DNA of 64,000 bases from NCBI RefSeq assembly GCF_006741185.1, contig NZ_AP019379.1, forward strand, positions 1-64,000. Reading direction: 5' to 3'. The DNA is from Buchnera aphidicola (Nipponaphis monzeni) (GTDB lineage: Bacteria; Pseudomonadota; Gammaproteobacteria; Enterobacterales; Enterobacteriaceae). A program made the translations under genes and the position numbers. This document shows, piece after piece, positions 50,568 through 61,520 of the stretch. How positions within the stretch are numbered: the first letter of the stretch is position 1; each line of letters begins with the position of its first letter. A model generated the notes under the pieces. The model saw only the letters and a list, made by a program, of their open reading frames with translations, was not told where the DNA came from and did not search any database.

Positions 50568-51344
50568 GTGGACAAACCATTAGTTATTAAAATAGGTGGA
50601 GTATTATTAGATAACTTTACTGCAATGAATGAATTATTTAATTTTTTAAAAAAATATAAACTATCTAATAGTCGTCCATTGTTAATAGTACATGGAGGTG
50701 GTGTATCAGTAGATCAATTTATGAAGCAGTTTAATTTTTCTATTAATAAAATAAATGGAATTCGTATTACCCCAGAAAGTCAAATCGATATTATAACAGG
50801 TTTATTGTCTGGAACAGCAAATAAAAAATTGCTATGTTGGGCAAAAAAAAAAGAAATAAATGCAGTAGGTTTGTGTCTCTCTGATGGAAATAGTATGATT
50901 ATTAATCAAGTAAATGAAAAAATAGGTTGTGTAGGTACTCCAAAAGCTCATTCTACATTATTATATCATATTCTCTTAAAAAATAAATTATTACCAATTA
51001 TTAGTTCTATAGGAATTACTGACGACGGTAGACTAATGAATGTAAATTCTGATTTAGCAGCAGCAGCCATAGCTATATCATTACGTGCTAACTTAATTTT
51101 ATTGTCAGATGTTAGCGCTATTTTAGATGGGAAAGGACAACGTATTGCTAAAATAACACCTCAAAAAGCTGAACAATTAATCCATAAGGGTATAATTACA
51201 AACGGAATGATAATAAAAGTGCGTACAGCATTAGATGCAGCTCATTCTTTAGGTCATTCTGTTGACATTGCAAGTTGGCAAGATATAAAAAGTTTAGAAT
51301 TACTATTCAATGGGATACCAACTGGAACAAGAGTCACCATATAA
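50568..51344 (+). CDS. argB: N-acetylglutamate kinase
   Basis: ArgB phosphorylates N-acetylglutamate. KIGGVLLD and HGGGVSVD are the substrate and ATP-phosphate loops, and SDVSAILDGKGQ is typical. The length is 258 aa, as in E. coli, which has the short arginine-insensitive type. The start is GTG at 50568, 11 bp after argC. An in-frame A10 tract at 50843-50852 encodes KKK. Confidence 0.97.
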   Translation: MDKPLVIKIGGVLLDNFTAMNELFNFLKKYKLSNSRPLLIVHGGGVSVDQFMKQFNFSINKINGIRITPESQIDIITGLLSGTANKKLLCWAKKKEINAVGLCLSDGNSMIINQVNEKIGCVGTPKAHSTLLYHILLKNKLLPIISSIGITDDGRLMNVNSDLAAAAIAISLRANLILLSDVSAILDGKGQRIAKITPQKAEQLIHKGIITNGMIIKVRTALDAAHSLGHSVDIASWQDIKSLELLFNGIPTGTRVTI

Positions 51345-51375
51345 ATTAACTAACAAAACAGATAGATTATAAAAA

Positions 51376-52611
51376 ATGAAAATAGACAAAATAAAAAAAA
51401 TTGTTTTAGCTTATTCCGGTGGTTTAGATACATCAGCGATTATACCTTGGCTAAAAGAAAATTATAATGCTGAAGTAATTGCTTATGTTGCTAATATTGG
51501 ACAAAGTCAAGAAAGCTTGAATAACATTGAAGATAAAGCTATAAACTCTGGAGCATCCAGCTGTTATGTAATTGATTTAAGAAAAAAATTTATTGAAGAA
51601 TATATTTATCCAATGTTACATACAGGAGCTATATATGAAGGAAATTATTTATTAGGAACAGCTATTGCTCGTCCTATAATTGCTAAATTTCAAATTAAAT
51701 TAGCATTAAAACTGCACGCTTCAGCTGTATGTCACGGATCTACTGGAAAAGGTAATGATCAAGTTAGATTTGAAAATGCATATATATCATTAGCTCCAAA
51801 TTTAGATATTATTGCCCCATGGAGGCAATGGAAATTACAATCTCGTCAAGATTTATTAAAATATTTAAAATTAAAAAATATTCACACTTCAGTTACTTTA
51901 AAAAAAATTTATAGCAGAGATGAAAATATTTGGCATACCTCTACTGAAGGAGGGGATCTTGAAAATCCTTGGAACGTAGCTCAAGAAAATTGCTGGATAA
52001 CTACTAAAAACCTTATTAATACTCCAGATAATCCTGAATTTTTAACGTTAGTAATAAATAAAGGACATATTATATCTATAAATCATAAAATTGTTAATTC
52101 TTTAGATTGTTTAAACAAATTAAATAAAATAGGAGCAACTCATGGTATTGGAAGAGTTGATATAGTAGAGAATCGTTTGATTGGTATAAAATCCAGAGGA
52201 TGTTATGAAACGCCAGGAGGTACTATTATGAAAGTAGCCATACAAGCAATTGAACAACTAGTATTAGATAAAGAATGTGTAAAATGGAAAACTCAAATAG
52301 GATTAGAAATGTCATATATTATATATGATGGGAAATGGTTTACTCCTTTGAGACATTCATTATTAGATGCTATAAAATGTTTAGTTGATTTAATTAATGG
52401 AACTGTAATAATAAAATTATATAAAGGAAATGTGATCGTAGTACAAAAAAAATCTCCCAATTCACTTTATTCTCAAGAATTAGCAACTTTTAATGAAGAC
52501 AAAAGTTATTCTCATAAGGATGCCGAAGGGTTTATAAAAATCCTTTCTATTACATCTAGAATGAGAGCTACCTGTAATGATAATAACGATATATCAAATT
52601 TAAAAAATTAA
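51376..52611 (+). CDS. argG: Argininosuccinate synthase
   Basis: ArgG joins citrulline and aspartate using ATP. The PP-loop AYSGGLDTSAI is at residues 13-23, and HGSTGKGNDQVRFE binds the substrates. At 411 aa it belongs to the shorter type (about 400 aa) rather than the 447-aa E. coli type, as far as I can judge from the motifs. It lies 31 bp after argB. Confidence 0.96.
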   Translation: MKIDKIKKIVLAYSGGLDTSAIIPWLKENYNAEVIAYVANIGQSQESLNNIEDKAINSGASSCYVIDLRKKFIEEYIYPMLHTGAIYEGNYLLGTAIARPIIAKFQIKLALKLHASAVCHGSTGKGNDQVRFENAYISLAPNLDIIAPWRQWKLQSRQDLLKYLKLKNIHTSVTLKKIYSRDENIWHTSTEGGDLENPWNVAQENCWITTKNLINTPDNPEFLTLVINKGHIISINHKIVNSLDCLNKLNKIGATHGIGRVDIVENRLIGIKSRGCYETPGGTIMKVAIQAIEQLVLDKECVKWKTQIGLEMSYIIYDGKWFTPLRHSLLDAIKCLVDLINGTVIIKLYKGNVIVVQKKSPNSLYSQELATFNEDKSYSHKDAEGFIKILSITSRMRATCNDNNDISNLKN

Positions 52612-52683
52612 AAAAATAAATACGATATTTAAAAACTATATTTTTTATAATAAATGTTTATTATGCAAATAGAGGTTAAAAGT

Positions 52684-54060
52684 ATGTTACTTTGGGGCGG
52701 AAGGTTCACAAAAAAACCTAATATTTTTTTTAAACAATTTAATGATTCTTTAAAAATTGATTATAAATTATTACAACAAGAAATTTTGGCTTCAATTGCT
52801 TGGTCTAAAATATTAGTAGATAGTAAAATTTTAAGTGAAGAAGAACAAAAAAAAATAGAGCATAGTTTAAAAAAAATTTTAAAAAAAACAACATTAAATT
52901 CTAAAAGTTTATTAAGTAGTAATTCAGAAGATATTCATAGTTGGATAGAAAATCAATTAATTAATGATTTAGGAAACCTTGGAAAAAAAATTCATACTGG
53001 AAGAAGTAGAAATGAACAAATTACTACAGATTTAAAGTTATGGTGTAAAATTCAAATAATAAATTTAATCAGTGGTATTAAACATTTAAAAAAATCATTT
53101 GTGGAATTAGCTGAAAATACTTACGACGCTATTATGCCAGGCTATACACATTTACAAAGAGCACAACCTATAACTTTTTCACATTGGTGCCTTGCCTATT
53201 TTGAAATGTTAAAAAGAGATGAAAGTCGACTGAACGACACTTTAAAAAGAACAGATGTTAGTCCTTTAGGTTCAGGAGCGTTAGCAGGAACTACTTTGAA
53301 TATTGATAGATACAAATTAGCTAAATTAATGAATTTTAAATCTGTTACGGCAAATAGTTTAGATAGTGTTTCTGATAGAGATTATGTTGTTGAATTACTG
53401 TCAGTGGCTTCTATTAGTATGTTACATTTATCTAGATTTTCTGAAGATTTAATTTTTTTCAACTCAGGAGAATCAAATTTTATAGAATTATCTGATAATA
53501 TAACAACAGGTTCTTCATTAATGCCTCAAAAAAAAAATCCAGATGCACTAGAAATAATACGATCTAAATGTGGTAGAGTATACGGTTCTTTAATTAGTAT
53601 ACTTGTTATTTTAAAGGGGTTACCTTTATCTTATAATAAAGATATGCAGGAAGATAAAGAAGGACTTTTTGATGCTATTACAACTTGGAATGATTGTTTA
53701 AAAATGTCTTGTTTAGTTTTAAAGAATATAAAAATTAATTATATTAATTGTAAAAAAGCTGCTAGAATGGGATATTCTAACGCGACAGAATTAGCGGATT
53801 ATTTAGTTAGCAAAGGTATTTCTTTTAGAGAGTCACATTCTATAGCAGGTCGTTTAGTGTTACATGCAATTAAAGAAAATTCTACTTTAGAATCTTTACC
53901 ATTATTTATTTTTAAAAAATATAGTGAAGTTATTGAAAAAGACATTTATAGATATTTATCTATAGATTCGTTATTTAAAAAAAGAAATTCTATTGGTGGA
54001 GTATCTTCTACACAAATCAAAATTGCAATTAATCAAGCAAAAAAAGAATTATTAGATTAG
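52684..54060 (+). CDS. argH: Argininosuccinate lyase
   Basis: ArgH splits argininosuccinate to arginine and fumarate, the final step of arginine synthesis. The fumarase-family signature [13 protein letters not shown] carries the catalytic serine loop, and HTGRSRNEQ and [10 protein letters not shown] line the active site. The ATG at 52684 (MLLWGGRF) with an AGAGG site gives 458 aa (E. coli 457). The upstream in-frame ATGs are not used. The signature loop contains an A10 tract at 53528-53537. Confidence 0.97.
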   Translation: MLLWGGRFTKKPNIFFKQFNDSLKIDYKLLQQEILASIAWSKILVDSKILSEEEQKKIEHSLKKILKKTTLNSKSLLSSNSEDIHSWIENQLINDLGNLGKKIHTGRSRNEQITTDLKLWCKIQIINLISGIKHLKKSFVELAENTYDAIMPGYTHLQRAQPITFSHWCLAYFEMLKRDESRLNDTLKRTDVSPLGSGALAGTTLNIDRYKLAKLMNFKSVTANSLDSVSDRDYVVELLSVASISMLHLSRFSEDLIFFNSGESNFIELSDNITTGSSLMPQKKNPDALEIIRSKCGRVYGSLISILVILKGLPLSYNKDMQEDKEGLFDAITTWNDCLKMSCLVLKNIKINYINCKKAARMGYSNATELADYLVSKGISFRESHSIAGRLVLHAIKENSTLESLPLFIFKKYSEVIEKDIYRYLSIDSLFKKRNSIGGVSSTQIKIAINQAKKELLD

Positions 54061-54465
54061 AATTAATACTTTGCTACTATACATAATATATAAAAATATT
54101 AAAAATCTATAAAAATTAAGTTTTTAAATATTAAATTAATTTATTTAAATTTATATTTGGATAAGTTTATGTTATAGTACATTTATACTTTAAATAAAAT
54201 ATTTAAAATATTTATAACAATATTTAAATAAAAAATTATTACCATATTTAATTATTTAAACAAATACATCTTTTAATATTTTTTATCATTCAACTTAAAA
54301 TTACTATAAATAATAATGTTTAAAAACAATTTATTTGACAAATAACACATAAATTTATATTTATTGATAGTAATAAATATTACTAACAACATAATTTTAT
54401 AAAAAAATATTACATAAAATAACATTTTTATGTTAATGATATTTGAGTAAAAATAAATAATATTC
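54061..54465. other. Intergenic region between argH and rpoD
   Basis: A 405-bp gene-free stretch between convergent genes. No argH terminator with G-C pairs is visible; the rpoD terminator lies at its right end. A 64-codon minus frame here looks like random AT-rich sequence. Confidence 0.5.
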
Positions 54466-54500
54466 AATAAAGCTTCCTTATTCGTAAAGGAAGCTTTATT
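54466..54500 (-). terminator. rpoD operon terminator
   Basis: A perfect 14-bp stem AATAAAGCTTCCTT/AAGGAAGCTTTATT with a 7-nt loop, 34 bp after the rpoD stop. It is the strongest hairpin of this part of the window. Minus-strand sequence after it is T-rich. Confidence 0.9.
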
Positions 54501-54534
54501 CGATAACCGTCATATATAAAAATTTACCTTATTA

Positions 54535-56379
54535 TTAATGTTCATCTAAAAAACTTCTTAATATTTCAGATCTACTAGGATGCCTTAATTTTCTTAAAGC
54601 TTTAGCTTCTATTTGTCGTATACGTTCACGAGTTACATCAAATTGCTTACCTACTTCTTCTAAAGTATGATCAGTATTCATATCAATACCAAAACGCATT
54701 CTCAATACTTTAGCTTCTCTATCTGTTAAGCTAGACAGTACTTGATGTGTAGCCGACCGTAAATTTTCAGATGTAGCAGAATCTAAAGGTAATTCTAATG
54801 TAGTATCTTCAATAAAATCTCCGAGATGCGAATCATCATCATCTCCAATTGGAGTCTCCATAGATATAGGTTCTTTAGCTATTTTTAATACTTTTCTAAT
54901 TTTATCTTCAGAAATTAACATTTTTTCAGATAATTCTTCTGGAGTTGGTTCTCTACCAATTTTTTGCAACATTTTTCTAGAAATACGATTTAATTTGTTA
55001 ATAGTCTCAATCATATGAACAGGAATACGAATTGTTCTAGCCTGATCAGCAATAGATCGGGTAATAGCTTGTCTAATCCACCATGTCGCATAAGTAGAAA
55101 ATTTGTACCCTCTTCGATATTCAAATTTATCAACAGCTTTCATAAGACCTATATTACCTTCTTGAATTAAATCTAAAAATTGTAATCCTCTATTAGTATA
55201 TTTTTTAGCAATAGAAATTACTAATCTTAAATTAGCTTCCACCATTTCTTTTTTTGCACGCTTAGCTTTAGCTTCACCTAAAGACATTTTTTTATTAATA
55301 TTTTTTATTTCTTCTATTGTCAATCCAGTTTCTGTTTCAATTTGCATTAATTTATGACAAATTGAATAAATTTTCTTCTTAATTTTATTTAATTTTTCAG
55401 ACCATGGTTTTTTCATTTGCAATGCTAATTGCACCCAATTAGTACTAGACTCTTGTTTTGTAAATAATTGTATTAAGATGATTTTAGGCATTTTACAATG
55501 TTCAACACATAATTGTACTAACATTTTTTCATGAAATCTGATCCGTTTCATAACATGGCGCATATTATTAACTAAATAATCAAACTGTTTTGGAACCAAT
55601 CTAAATTGTTTAAAAATTTCCGATAAATTACGTATTTCAGTGACAGCTTTATAATGTTTTCTATGATTGCATTTAATTGCAATATTAGTTATTGCATATT
55701 GTTTTTGTAGTTCATTAAACTTATCTTTAGCTAAATTAGAATCAATGATATTTAAATTTTCATTTTCTTCTTCGTTAGAAGCAACTAAATTTAAATTTAA
55801 ATTATTGCTTAATGATAATTCTGATCCTATATGTGACATTAAAGATGTAATATGATCTTCTGTACTGCAGTCTATAAATCCAGTAATTAACTCTGACAAA
55901 CGTATTTCTTTACATTTAACTTTATCATACTGTTCTAATAAATAATTTATCGATTTAGGATACTCAGATATTGAACTTTGTATTTGATTAATACCATCTT
56001 CAATACGTTTAGCTATATCAATTTCACCTTTTCTTGTTAAAAGACCTACTGTACCCATTTCTCTCATATATATTCTTATTGGATCCGTTGTACGTCCAGG
56101 ATCCGATTCAACATTAGATAATACTTGAGTAGCAGCTTCTACTACATCTTCGTCTGTATCTACAGTATTAGTATTACTTAAAATTAAATCATCCGTATCG
56201 GGAGCTTCTTCAACTACCTGAATACCCATATCATTAATCATTTGAATAATATGGTCAATTTGATCAGACTCTATAATATTATCAGACAATTGATCGTTGA
56301 TTTCAGAGTAAGTAAGAAATCCTTGTTCTTTACCATGAATAACAAGTAATTTTAATTGCGATTGAGGGGTTTTATCCAT
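54535..56379 (-). CDS. rpoD: RNA polymerase primary sigma factor (sigma-70)
   Basis: RpoD is the housekeeping sigma factor. Region 1.1 is at the N-terminus, and [16 protein letters not shown] is region 1.2. Region 2 is [44 protein letters not shown] (about residues 395-440). Region 4 ends with the [23 protein letters not shown]. The length is 614 aa (E. coli 613). The non-conserved domain between 1.2 and 2.1 is retained but diverged. Confidence 0.99.
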   Translation of the reverse strand: MDKTPQSQLKLLVIHGKEQGFLTYSEINDQLSDNIIESDQIDHIIQMINDMGIQVVEEAPDTDDLILSNTNTVDTDEDVVEAATQVLSNVESDPGRTTDPIRIYMREMGTVGLLTRKGEIDIAKRIEDGINQIQSSISEYPKSINYLLEQYDKVKCKEIRLSELITGFIDCSTEDHITSLMSHIGSELSLSNNLNLNLVASNEEENENLNIIDSNLAKDKFNELQKQYAITNIAIKCNHRKHYKAVTEIRNLSEIFKQFRLVPKQFDYLVNNMRHVMKRIRFHEKMLVQLCVEHCKMPKIILIQLFTKQESSTNWVQLALQMKKPWSEKLNKIKKKIYSICHKLMQIETETGLTIEEIKNINKKMSLGEAKAKRAKKEMVEANLRLVISIAKKYTNRGLQFLDLIQEGNIGLMKAVDKFEYRRGYKFSTYATWWIRQAITRSIADQARTIRIPVHMIETINKLNRISRKMLQKIGREPTPEELSEKMLISEDKIRKVLKIAKEPISMETPIGDDDDSHLGDFIEDTTLELPLDSATSENLRSATHQVLSSLTDREAKVLRMRFGIDMNTDHTLEEVGKQFDVTRERIRQIEAKALRKLRHPSRSEILRSFLDEH

Positions 56380-56570
56380 AACATAATATCCATAATTTAA
56401 TTATTTTAATTAGTTGATGAATTCAATAATGAATGATATAAAAAATATACTTTTTATACATTCTTTATTTTATAAAATGTATTATTTTTTATAATTTATG
56501 TCTTAAAATAAAATACGGTAAGTATTATTGTTATAGTAAATTAAATAAAATTTATACATTCACGAATTGT

Positions 56571-56598
56571 ATATAAACATAAAAAAATATGTTTATAT
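56571..56598 (-). terminator. Hairpin after dnaG
   Basis: An 11-bp stem ATATAAACATA/TATGTTTATAT with a loop of six A, 7 bp beyond the dnaG stop. No T-run follows on the minus strand, so it may be an RNA-processing or stability element rather than a terminator. E. coli is known to process this operon transcript between dnaG and rpoD. Confidence 0.5.
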
Positions 56599-56605
56599 TC
56601 AGTAA

Positions 56606-58351
56606 TTACACTTTAGCTAATTCTTTATTAATATTCCATAATTCTATTTTTTCTTTCTTATCTAAACCTTGTGCACGTTCTTTAATTATCAAATTTTCTT
56701 GCCTGATTTCCAATCCTTTACTACATAAATCAGTTAAAGCATCTAAAAATACATTTTCAATTTGATTATTTACAATCATATTATCCCATTTTGCTATCTT
56801 TTTAACTATTTCAAATTTTTTAGAAGGCCTATAAAATTCTATTAATTGCCCAGTATTTATATATGAATATTTCATACATAAATTTAAAAGCTCCAAAAAA
56901 AAAGGTACACCAGGCATTTTAAAATGTACAAATTTAAAAGGTTGTGGAATACTATTTACTAGCCAAGGATTTTGTACTAATAAACTCATAAGTATTTTAA
57001 TTGTAGTATATTTTATGTTTGTTAACTTATCTGCATATATATTTGCTTTTTTCTTTAAAAACAAACATCTTAATTGTACATCATTAACAATTCCTATTTT
57101 ATCACTTAATTTCTTAAATAATAAAATTTTTATAATTTTTCCTGGAATTTTTTGTATTAAAGGTATAATTTGAGTACTAAAATAACTTTTTTCTTCTATA
57201 TAATTTAAATTAATATTATGTTGTAATTTTTTAAACAAAAATTTAGACATAGGAACTGCATTATTTATCCTTGATTCAAAAGTTATTTGCCCTTCTTTTT
57301 GAATTAAACTATCAGGATCTTCACCTTCAGGTAAGAAAATAAATTTAAGTATTTTATTATCATATAAATATGGTAACGATAGTTTTAATGCTTTCCATGC
57401 AGCTATTCTTCCTGCTGAATCTCCATCATAACAATATATAATTGTATCCGTAATACGAAAAAGAGTTTGTATATTTTCAGATGTTAGAGATGTTCCTAAT
57501 GTAGCAACGGCATAATTAATATTGAATTGAAACAACATTATAACATCTATGTATCCTTCAACTACCAATAATTTATGTATTTTATTGTTTGTTTTAAAAA
57601 CTTCATATAAACCATACAATTGATACTTCTTTTTAAAAATAATAGTTTCTGGAGAATTAAGATACTTAGGTTTAACATTATGTAAAGATCTACCTCCAAA
57701 TCCACCAATTCTTCCACGTTTGTCTCGAATAGGAAAAATAATTCTTTTATAAAAACGATTATAACAACAACCTTTTTTATCAAAAATAATACCAGAATCA
57801 ATTAACTTTAATTTATCAACTGACATTTTTTTTTGAGAGTCATTAAAACAATTATACGTTAATTGAGAAACATACCCAATAGAAAAAAACTTTATTAAGT
57901 TAATATCAATTCCTCTATTGTACAAATATTGTAATGCTACTTTGCCAGGTTTTTGATTTATATTATTTACGTAAATTTTAGATATTTTTTGCATCGTATT
58001 ATATAATTCATTTTTATAAGTATATCTAATATTATTAATTTGATTAGGTATGATTTTATAAATTTGTAAACCATGTATAGTAGATAGTTCTTCTATAGTT
58101 TCTAAAAAACTTAGATTATCATAATGCATTAAAAAATCAATAGCATTTCCATGAGCATTACATCCAAAACAATAATAAAATTGTTTTTCATAACTTACGG
58201 TAAATGATGGATTATTATCATTATGAAAAGGACACTTGGTAATAAATTCTTTACCTCGTTTTTTCAAAATTATTTTAGATTGTATTAATTCTACAATATT
58301 TGTTTTAGCTAATAATTCAGAAATAATATTTTTTGAAATTTTTTTAAACAT
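56606..58351 (-). CDS. dnaG: DNA primase
   Basis: DnaG makes the RNA primers for replication. The N-terminal CHC2 zinc finger (CPFHND and CFGC, about residues 40-64) is complete. The TOPRIM catalytic core has LLVVEGYIDVIML and YDGDSAGRIAA. The C-terminal DnaB-binding domain is diverged. The length is 581 aa, as in E. coli. It is the middle gene of the rpsU-dnaG-rpoD macromolecular-synthesis operon. Confidence 0.98.
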   Translation of the reverse strand: MFKKISKNIISELLAKTNIVELIQSKIILKKRGKEFITKCPFHNDNNPSFTVSYEKQFYYCFGCNAHGNAIDFLMHYDNLSFLETIEELSTIHGLQIYKIIPNQINNIRYTYKNELYNTMQKISKIYVNNINQKPGKVALQYLYNRGIDINLIKFFSIGYVSQLTYNCFNDSQKKMSVDKLKLIDSGIIFDKKGCCYNRFYKRIIFPIRDKRGRIGGFGGRSLHNVKPKYLNSPETIIFKKKYQLYGLYEVFKTNNKIHKLLVVEGYIDVIMLFQFNINYAVATLGTSLTSENIQTLFRITDTIIYCYDGDSAGRIAAWKALKLSLPYLYDNKILKFIFLPEGEDPDSLIQKEGQITFESRINNAVPMSKFLFKKLQHNINLNYIEEKSYFSTQIIPLIQKIPGKIIKILLFKKLSDKIGIVNDVQLRCLFLKKKANIYADKLTNIKYTTIKILMSLLVQNPWLVNSIPQPFKFVHFKMPGVPFFLELLNLCMKYSYINTGQLIEFYRPSKKFEIVKKIAKWDNMIVNNQIENVFLDALTDLCSKGLEIRQENLIIKERAQGLDKKEKIELWNINKELAKV

Positions 58352-58372
58352 ATAAATTTTTTATAATATTTC

Positions 58373-58408
58373 TAATATAACCGTTTTGTATCGTATACGG
58401 TTATATTA
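58373..58408 (-). terminator. rpsU-dnaG intercistronic terminator
   Basis: A perfect 12-bp stem TAATATAACCGT/ACGGTTATATTA with a 12-nt loop, in the 97-bp space between rpsU and dnaG. E. coli has a partial terminator in the same place that keeps primase far below S21; the same role is inferred here. Confidence 0.8.
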
Positions 58409-58448
58409 GTAAGTGTTTTTAAATAGTTATATAATAAATTATATTATA

Positions 58449-58664
58449 TTAATACATACGAATTCTCTTATTATTCTCTCTAGACAATTTTTTTGTTAAT
58501 CGCTTAATAGCTGAAGCTTTAGCTCTTTTACGTTCCGTGGTCGGTTTTTCATAAAACTCTCTTTTTCTCATTTCAGCTAATATACCTGCTTTTTCACATG
58601 ACCTTTTAAATCTTCTTAAAGCTACATCAAAAGGTTCATTTTCTCTAATTTTAATTATAGGCAT
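58449..58664 (-). CDS. rpsU: 30S ribosomal protein S21
   Basis: S21 is a small, basic protein needed for initiation. The ATG at 58664 ([20 protein letters not shown]) gives 71 aa, equal to E. coli. An ATG two codons upstream overlaps the AAAGGA ribosome site and is rejected. It heads the operon with dnaG and rpoD. Confidence 0.97.
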   Translation of the reverse strand: MPIIKIRENEPFDVALRRFKRSCEKAGILAEMRKREFYEKPTTERKRAKASAIKRLTKKLSRENNKRIRMY

Positions 58665-58891
58665 AAACATCCTTTATTATTTTAAGTTAACAAATATTAA
58701 ATAACATAAATTGTTATTTTTCTTTAAGAAATAATTAATGTTTATTATATACTTTAAATAAATTTTATGTTTTAAATTATTTTGAAAATTTTTAAACCTA
58801 AAAAAATATTAATTAAATAACAAAGTTGGTATTTTTTTATTTTTTAGATTAATATTTGAAAATCTATTATGTATATTAAATTATGTAAATT

Positions 58892-59923
58892 ATGCGAATA
58901 TTGGGAATAGAAACTTCTTGTGATGACACAGGAGTAGCCATTTATGATGATATCGACGGATTAATTTTTAACAAAGTTATTAATCAATCTAAAATTCATT
59001 CTCGTTATGGAGGAGTAGTACCCGAATTAGCTGCTCGTCAACACAATAAAAATATTACGTTATTGTTGCAAGATGCTTTAAAAAAAGTACGTTATAATAG
59101 CAAATATAATTTAGATGCTATAGCGTACACAGCAGGGCCAGGATTAATAAGCTCTTTAATAGTTGGAGCGACTATTGCAAGTTCTCTTGCATTTTCAATA
59201 AACGTTCCAATTATTTTAGTGAATCATATGGAAGCACATTTGTTATCTTACATGTTAAATAGAAAAAGTATTAATTTTCCTAAATTTCCATTTTTAGGTC
59301 TTTTAGTATCAGGTGGACATACTCAATTAATTATATCTGAAAATAAAGGAGAATATAAAATATTAGGAAACACATTAGATGATTCAGTAGGAGATACTAT
59401 TGATAAAATTGCTCAATTATTAGGTATTAATTACCCTGGAGGAAAAAATTTATCTGAGTTAGCAAAACAAGGTACTTCTGGAAAATTCGTTTTTCCAAGA
59501 CCTATGATACATCACAAAGGATTTAATTTTAGTTTTTCAGGTTTAAAAACCTATGTTACTCGAATAATAAAAAAACACAATGATTATAGTTTATTATTTC
59601 GTGCAGATATTGCTAAAGAATTTGAAGAAACAATAGTTGATACATTGTTAATTAAATGTAAAAAAGCACTTAAATTAAAAAAAATAAAAAGATTAATTAT
59701 TGCAGGAGGTGTCAGTGCTAATCACCTATTAAGATATAAATTTAAAAAAATGATGTCGACAATACAAAACCATGAGCTATTTTTAGCTGATATTAATTTT
59801 TGTACAGATAATGCAGCAATGATAGCTTTAACTGGAATGTTAAGATTTAAAGGTGGTAATTTTTTAGAACCTAAAATTGTAATAAAACCAAGTTGGATCA
59901 TTTCTGATTTATGTAAATTTTAA
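58892..59923 (+). CDS. tsaD: tRNA N6-threonylcarbamoyladenosine transferase TsaD
   Basis: TsaD transfers threonylcarbamoyl to A37 of ANN-decoding tRNAs. The ASKHA fold motifs are GIETSCDDTGVA at the N-terminus, the metal-binding NHMEAHLLS, LVSGGHTQLI and AGGVSANHLLR. The length is 343 aa (E. coli 337). No clear ribosome site precedes the ATG. It is divergent from rpsU, as in E. coli. The tRNA-Thr genes of this window are expected targets. Confidence 0.97.
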   Translation: MRILGIETSCDDTGVAIYDDIDGLIFNKVINQSKIHSRYGGVVPELAARQHNKNITLLLQDALKKVRYNSKYNLDAIAYTAGPGLISSLIVGATIASSLAFSINVPIILVNHMEAHLLSYMLNRKSINFPKFPFLGLLVSGGHTQLIISENKGEYKILGNTLDDSVGDTIDKIAQLLGINYPGGKNLSELAKQGTSGKFVFPRPMIHHKGFNFSFSGLKTYVTRIIKKHNDYSLLFRADIAKEFEETIVDTLLIKCKKALKLKKIKRLIIAGGVSANHLLRYKFKKMMSTIQNHELFLADINFCTDNAAMIALTGMLRFKGGNFLEPKIVIKPSWIISDLCKF

Positions 59924-59940
59924 ATAATATATAAGTATTT

Positions 59941-59994
59941 AAAATAATATACATAACAATAAATTATTGTATATATTTATATGTATATTATTTT
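59941..59994 (+). terminator. Long AT-rich hairpin after tsaD
   Basis: Perfect 15-bp arms (59941-59955 and 59980-59994), with a 24-nt loop that holds a smaller inverted repeat (ACAATAAATTATTGT). It starts 17 bp after tsaD and ends in a T-run. Probably its terminator, though one G-C pair per arm makes it weak. Confidence 0.55.
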
Positions 59995-60286
59995 TAATAT
60001 AAATAATATAGTAATATATTTAATGATGTACTTATAAAAAAAATTAATTAACATTGAAACATTAAATAATTAACGAATTTATTAATATGATTTATTAATC
60101 ATTATGTTTAAATATAAATAAATTTTTTATAAGTACTATATAGTTATATAAATATATAGTTACATGTTTAATGAAAAATAAATCATTAAAAATTACTTAC
60201 TTAATCATTAATAATTTACTATATATTTTTAAAAAATTTTATATGTAAAATATACAAACATATTTAATATATGATATAATAAAAAG
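59995..60286. other. Intergenic region between tsaD and ribB
   Basis: A 292-bp AT-rich stretch between convergent genes, without recognisable genes. Several short A/T inverted repeats are present and are not distinguishable from chance. Confidence 0.4.
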
Positions 60287-60919
60287 TTATTTAATATAAT
60301 TAATTAAATCTTTAATAGTTAATACATTCATTTTTTTATATTTTGCAAATTGAATAACTTGATGAGTATTGGCCATAGATCCATCTTTATTTGTTAATTC
60401 ACAAATTACACTAGATGATTTAAATCCTGCTAATTCCATTAACAAAATAGATGCTTCTGTATGTCCAGGTCTAGCAAGAACACCTTCTACATGAGCTTTT
60501 ACTGGGAAAACATGCCCAGGACGATTTAAATCATTAGGTTTAGCGCAATCAGAAACAGCAGTTGTAATAGTAGTTAATCTATCTTTTGCTGAAACACCAG
60601 TAGATATTCCATATTTTGATTCTATAGTTACGGTAAACCCAGTACCGTAAGCACTTGTGTTTTTTTCAACCATCATTGGTAATTCTAATTGTTGACGCAT
60701 TCGTTCTGTAATGCAAAGACATACAATACCACTACCATATCTAATAGTTAATGCCATTTGCTCTATTGTCATAGTTTCACTAGGAAAAACTAAATCTCCT
60801 TCATTTTCTCTATTTTCATCATCTAATAACATTATTCCATGCCCTAATTGTAAAGATTTAATTGCATTTTTAATACGTTGACTAGAATTTCCAAACTTAG
60901 ATAACAAATTTTTTCTCAT
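60287..60919 (-). CDS. ribB: 3,4-dihydroxy-2-butanone 4-phosphate synthase
   Basis: RibB converts ribulose 5-phosphate to the four-carbon precursor of riboflavin. The metal/substrate motif [11 protein letters not shown] and the GHTEASI histidine are intact. The ATG at 60919 ([10 protein letters not shown]) with an AAAGG site gives 210 aa (E. coli 217). A 12-codon upstream extension is not used. E. coli ribB carries an FMN riboswitch; I see nothing like it upstream here. Confidence 0.96.
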   Translation of the reverse strand: MRKNLLSKFGNSSQRIKNAIKSLQLGHGIMLLDDENRENEGDLVFPSETMTIEQMALTIRYGSGIVCLCITERMRQQLELPMMVEKNTSAYGTGFTVTIESKYGISTGVSAKDRLTTITTAVSDCAKPNDLNRPGHVFPVKAHVEGVLARPGHTEASILLMELAGFKSSSVICELTNKDGSMANTHQVIQFAKYKKMNVLTIKDLINYIK

Positions 60920-61520
60920 AAATAAAACCTTTATATAAAACATAAGTAGCAGCAAAACATCTTGATAAAAAAATTTTTCGACTATTTTAATAAAATTTTT
61001 AAAAACATATTTATAATAAATTTATTCAATAAATTTATTTTTTTGTAACTCTATTTATTTATGATATACATAGTTAATTCTATTACTTTATGAAAATTAC
61101 TTTAATAACTAACGATTAAATTAATTTAACAAAACAAACCATGATTAACAGACGTTACTTTACTGTATATTCGTATACCTTATATTTCTTATGATACACT
61201 TACAATTATTCAATACTTATTATTAAAAAATATTATATAAATTATATGCTATAAAATTATTATATAATTTAATAATTTAAAAAAAATTTTATTTACTAAA
61301 ATGTACGTATTTAATAATGTTAATTTGTTATTCATTATAATACTTTATAAAAAAAATTAACAATTAGTTAATAATAACTAAAACAGTTGTTTCAAATTTG
61401 ATAATTAAAAATATTGCAATATCTGAATAAATAATTTTTTGTGACTACATTATTAATTTTTTATTATAAACATAATACTAAATAAAATTATTAATACAAT
61501 TTTAAATAAGGAGTAAACAA
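60920..61520. other. Intergenic region between divergent ribB and cca
   Basis: A 601-bp gene-free stretch. hldE and other E. coli genes between ribB and cca are absent. No FMN riboswitch or coding remnant is recognisable; the DNA is almost all A/T. Confidence 0.5.

Noticed and set aside
54273-54467. 64-codon minus-strand frame downstream of rpoD
   Set aside because: Low-complexity translation that runs through the rpoD terminator region, with no family similarity that I can see.
60920-61520. FMN riboswitch upstream of ribB, as in E. coli
   Set aside because: The conserved G/C-rich RFN elements are not present in this nearly pure A/T stretch.
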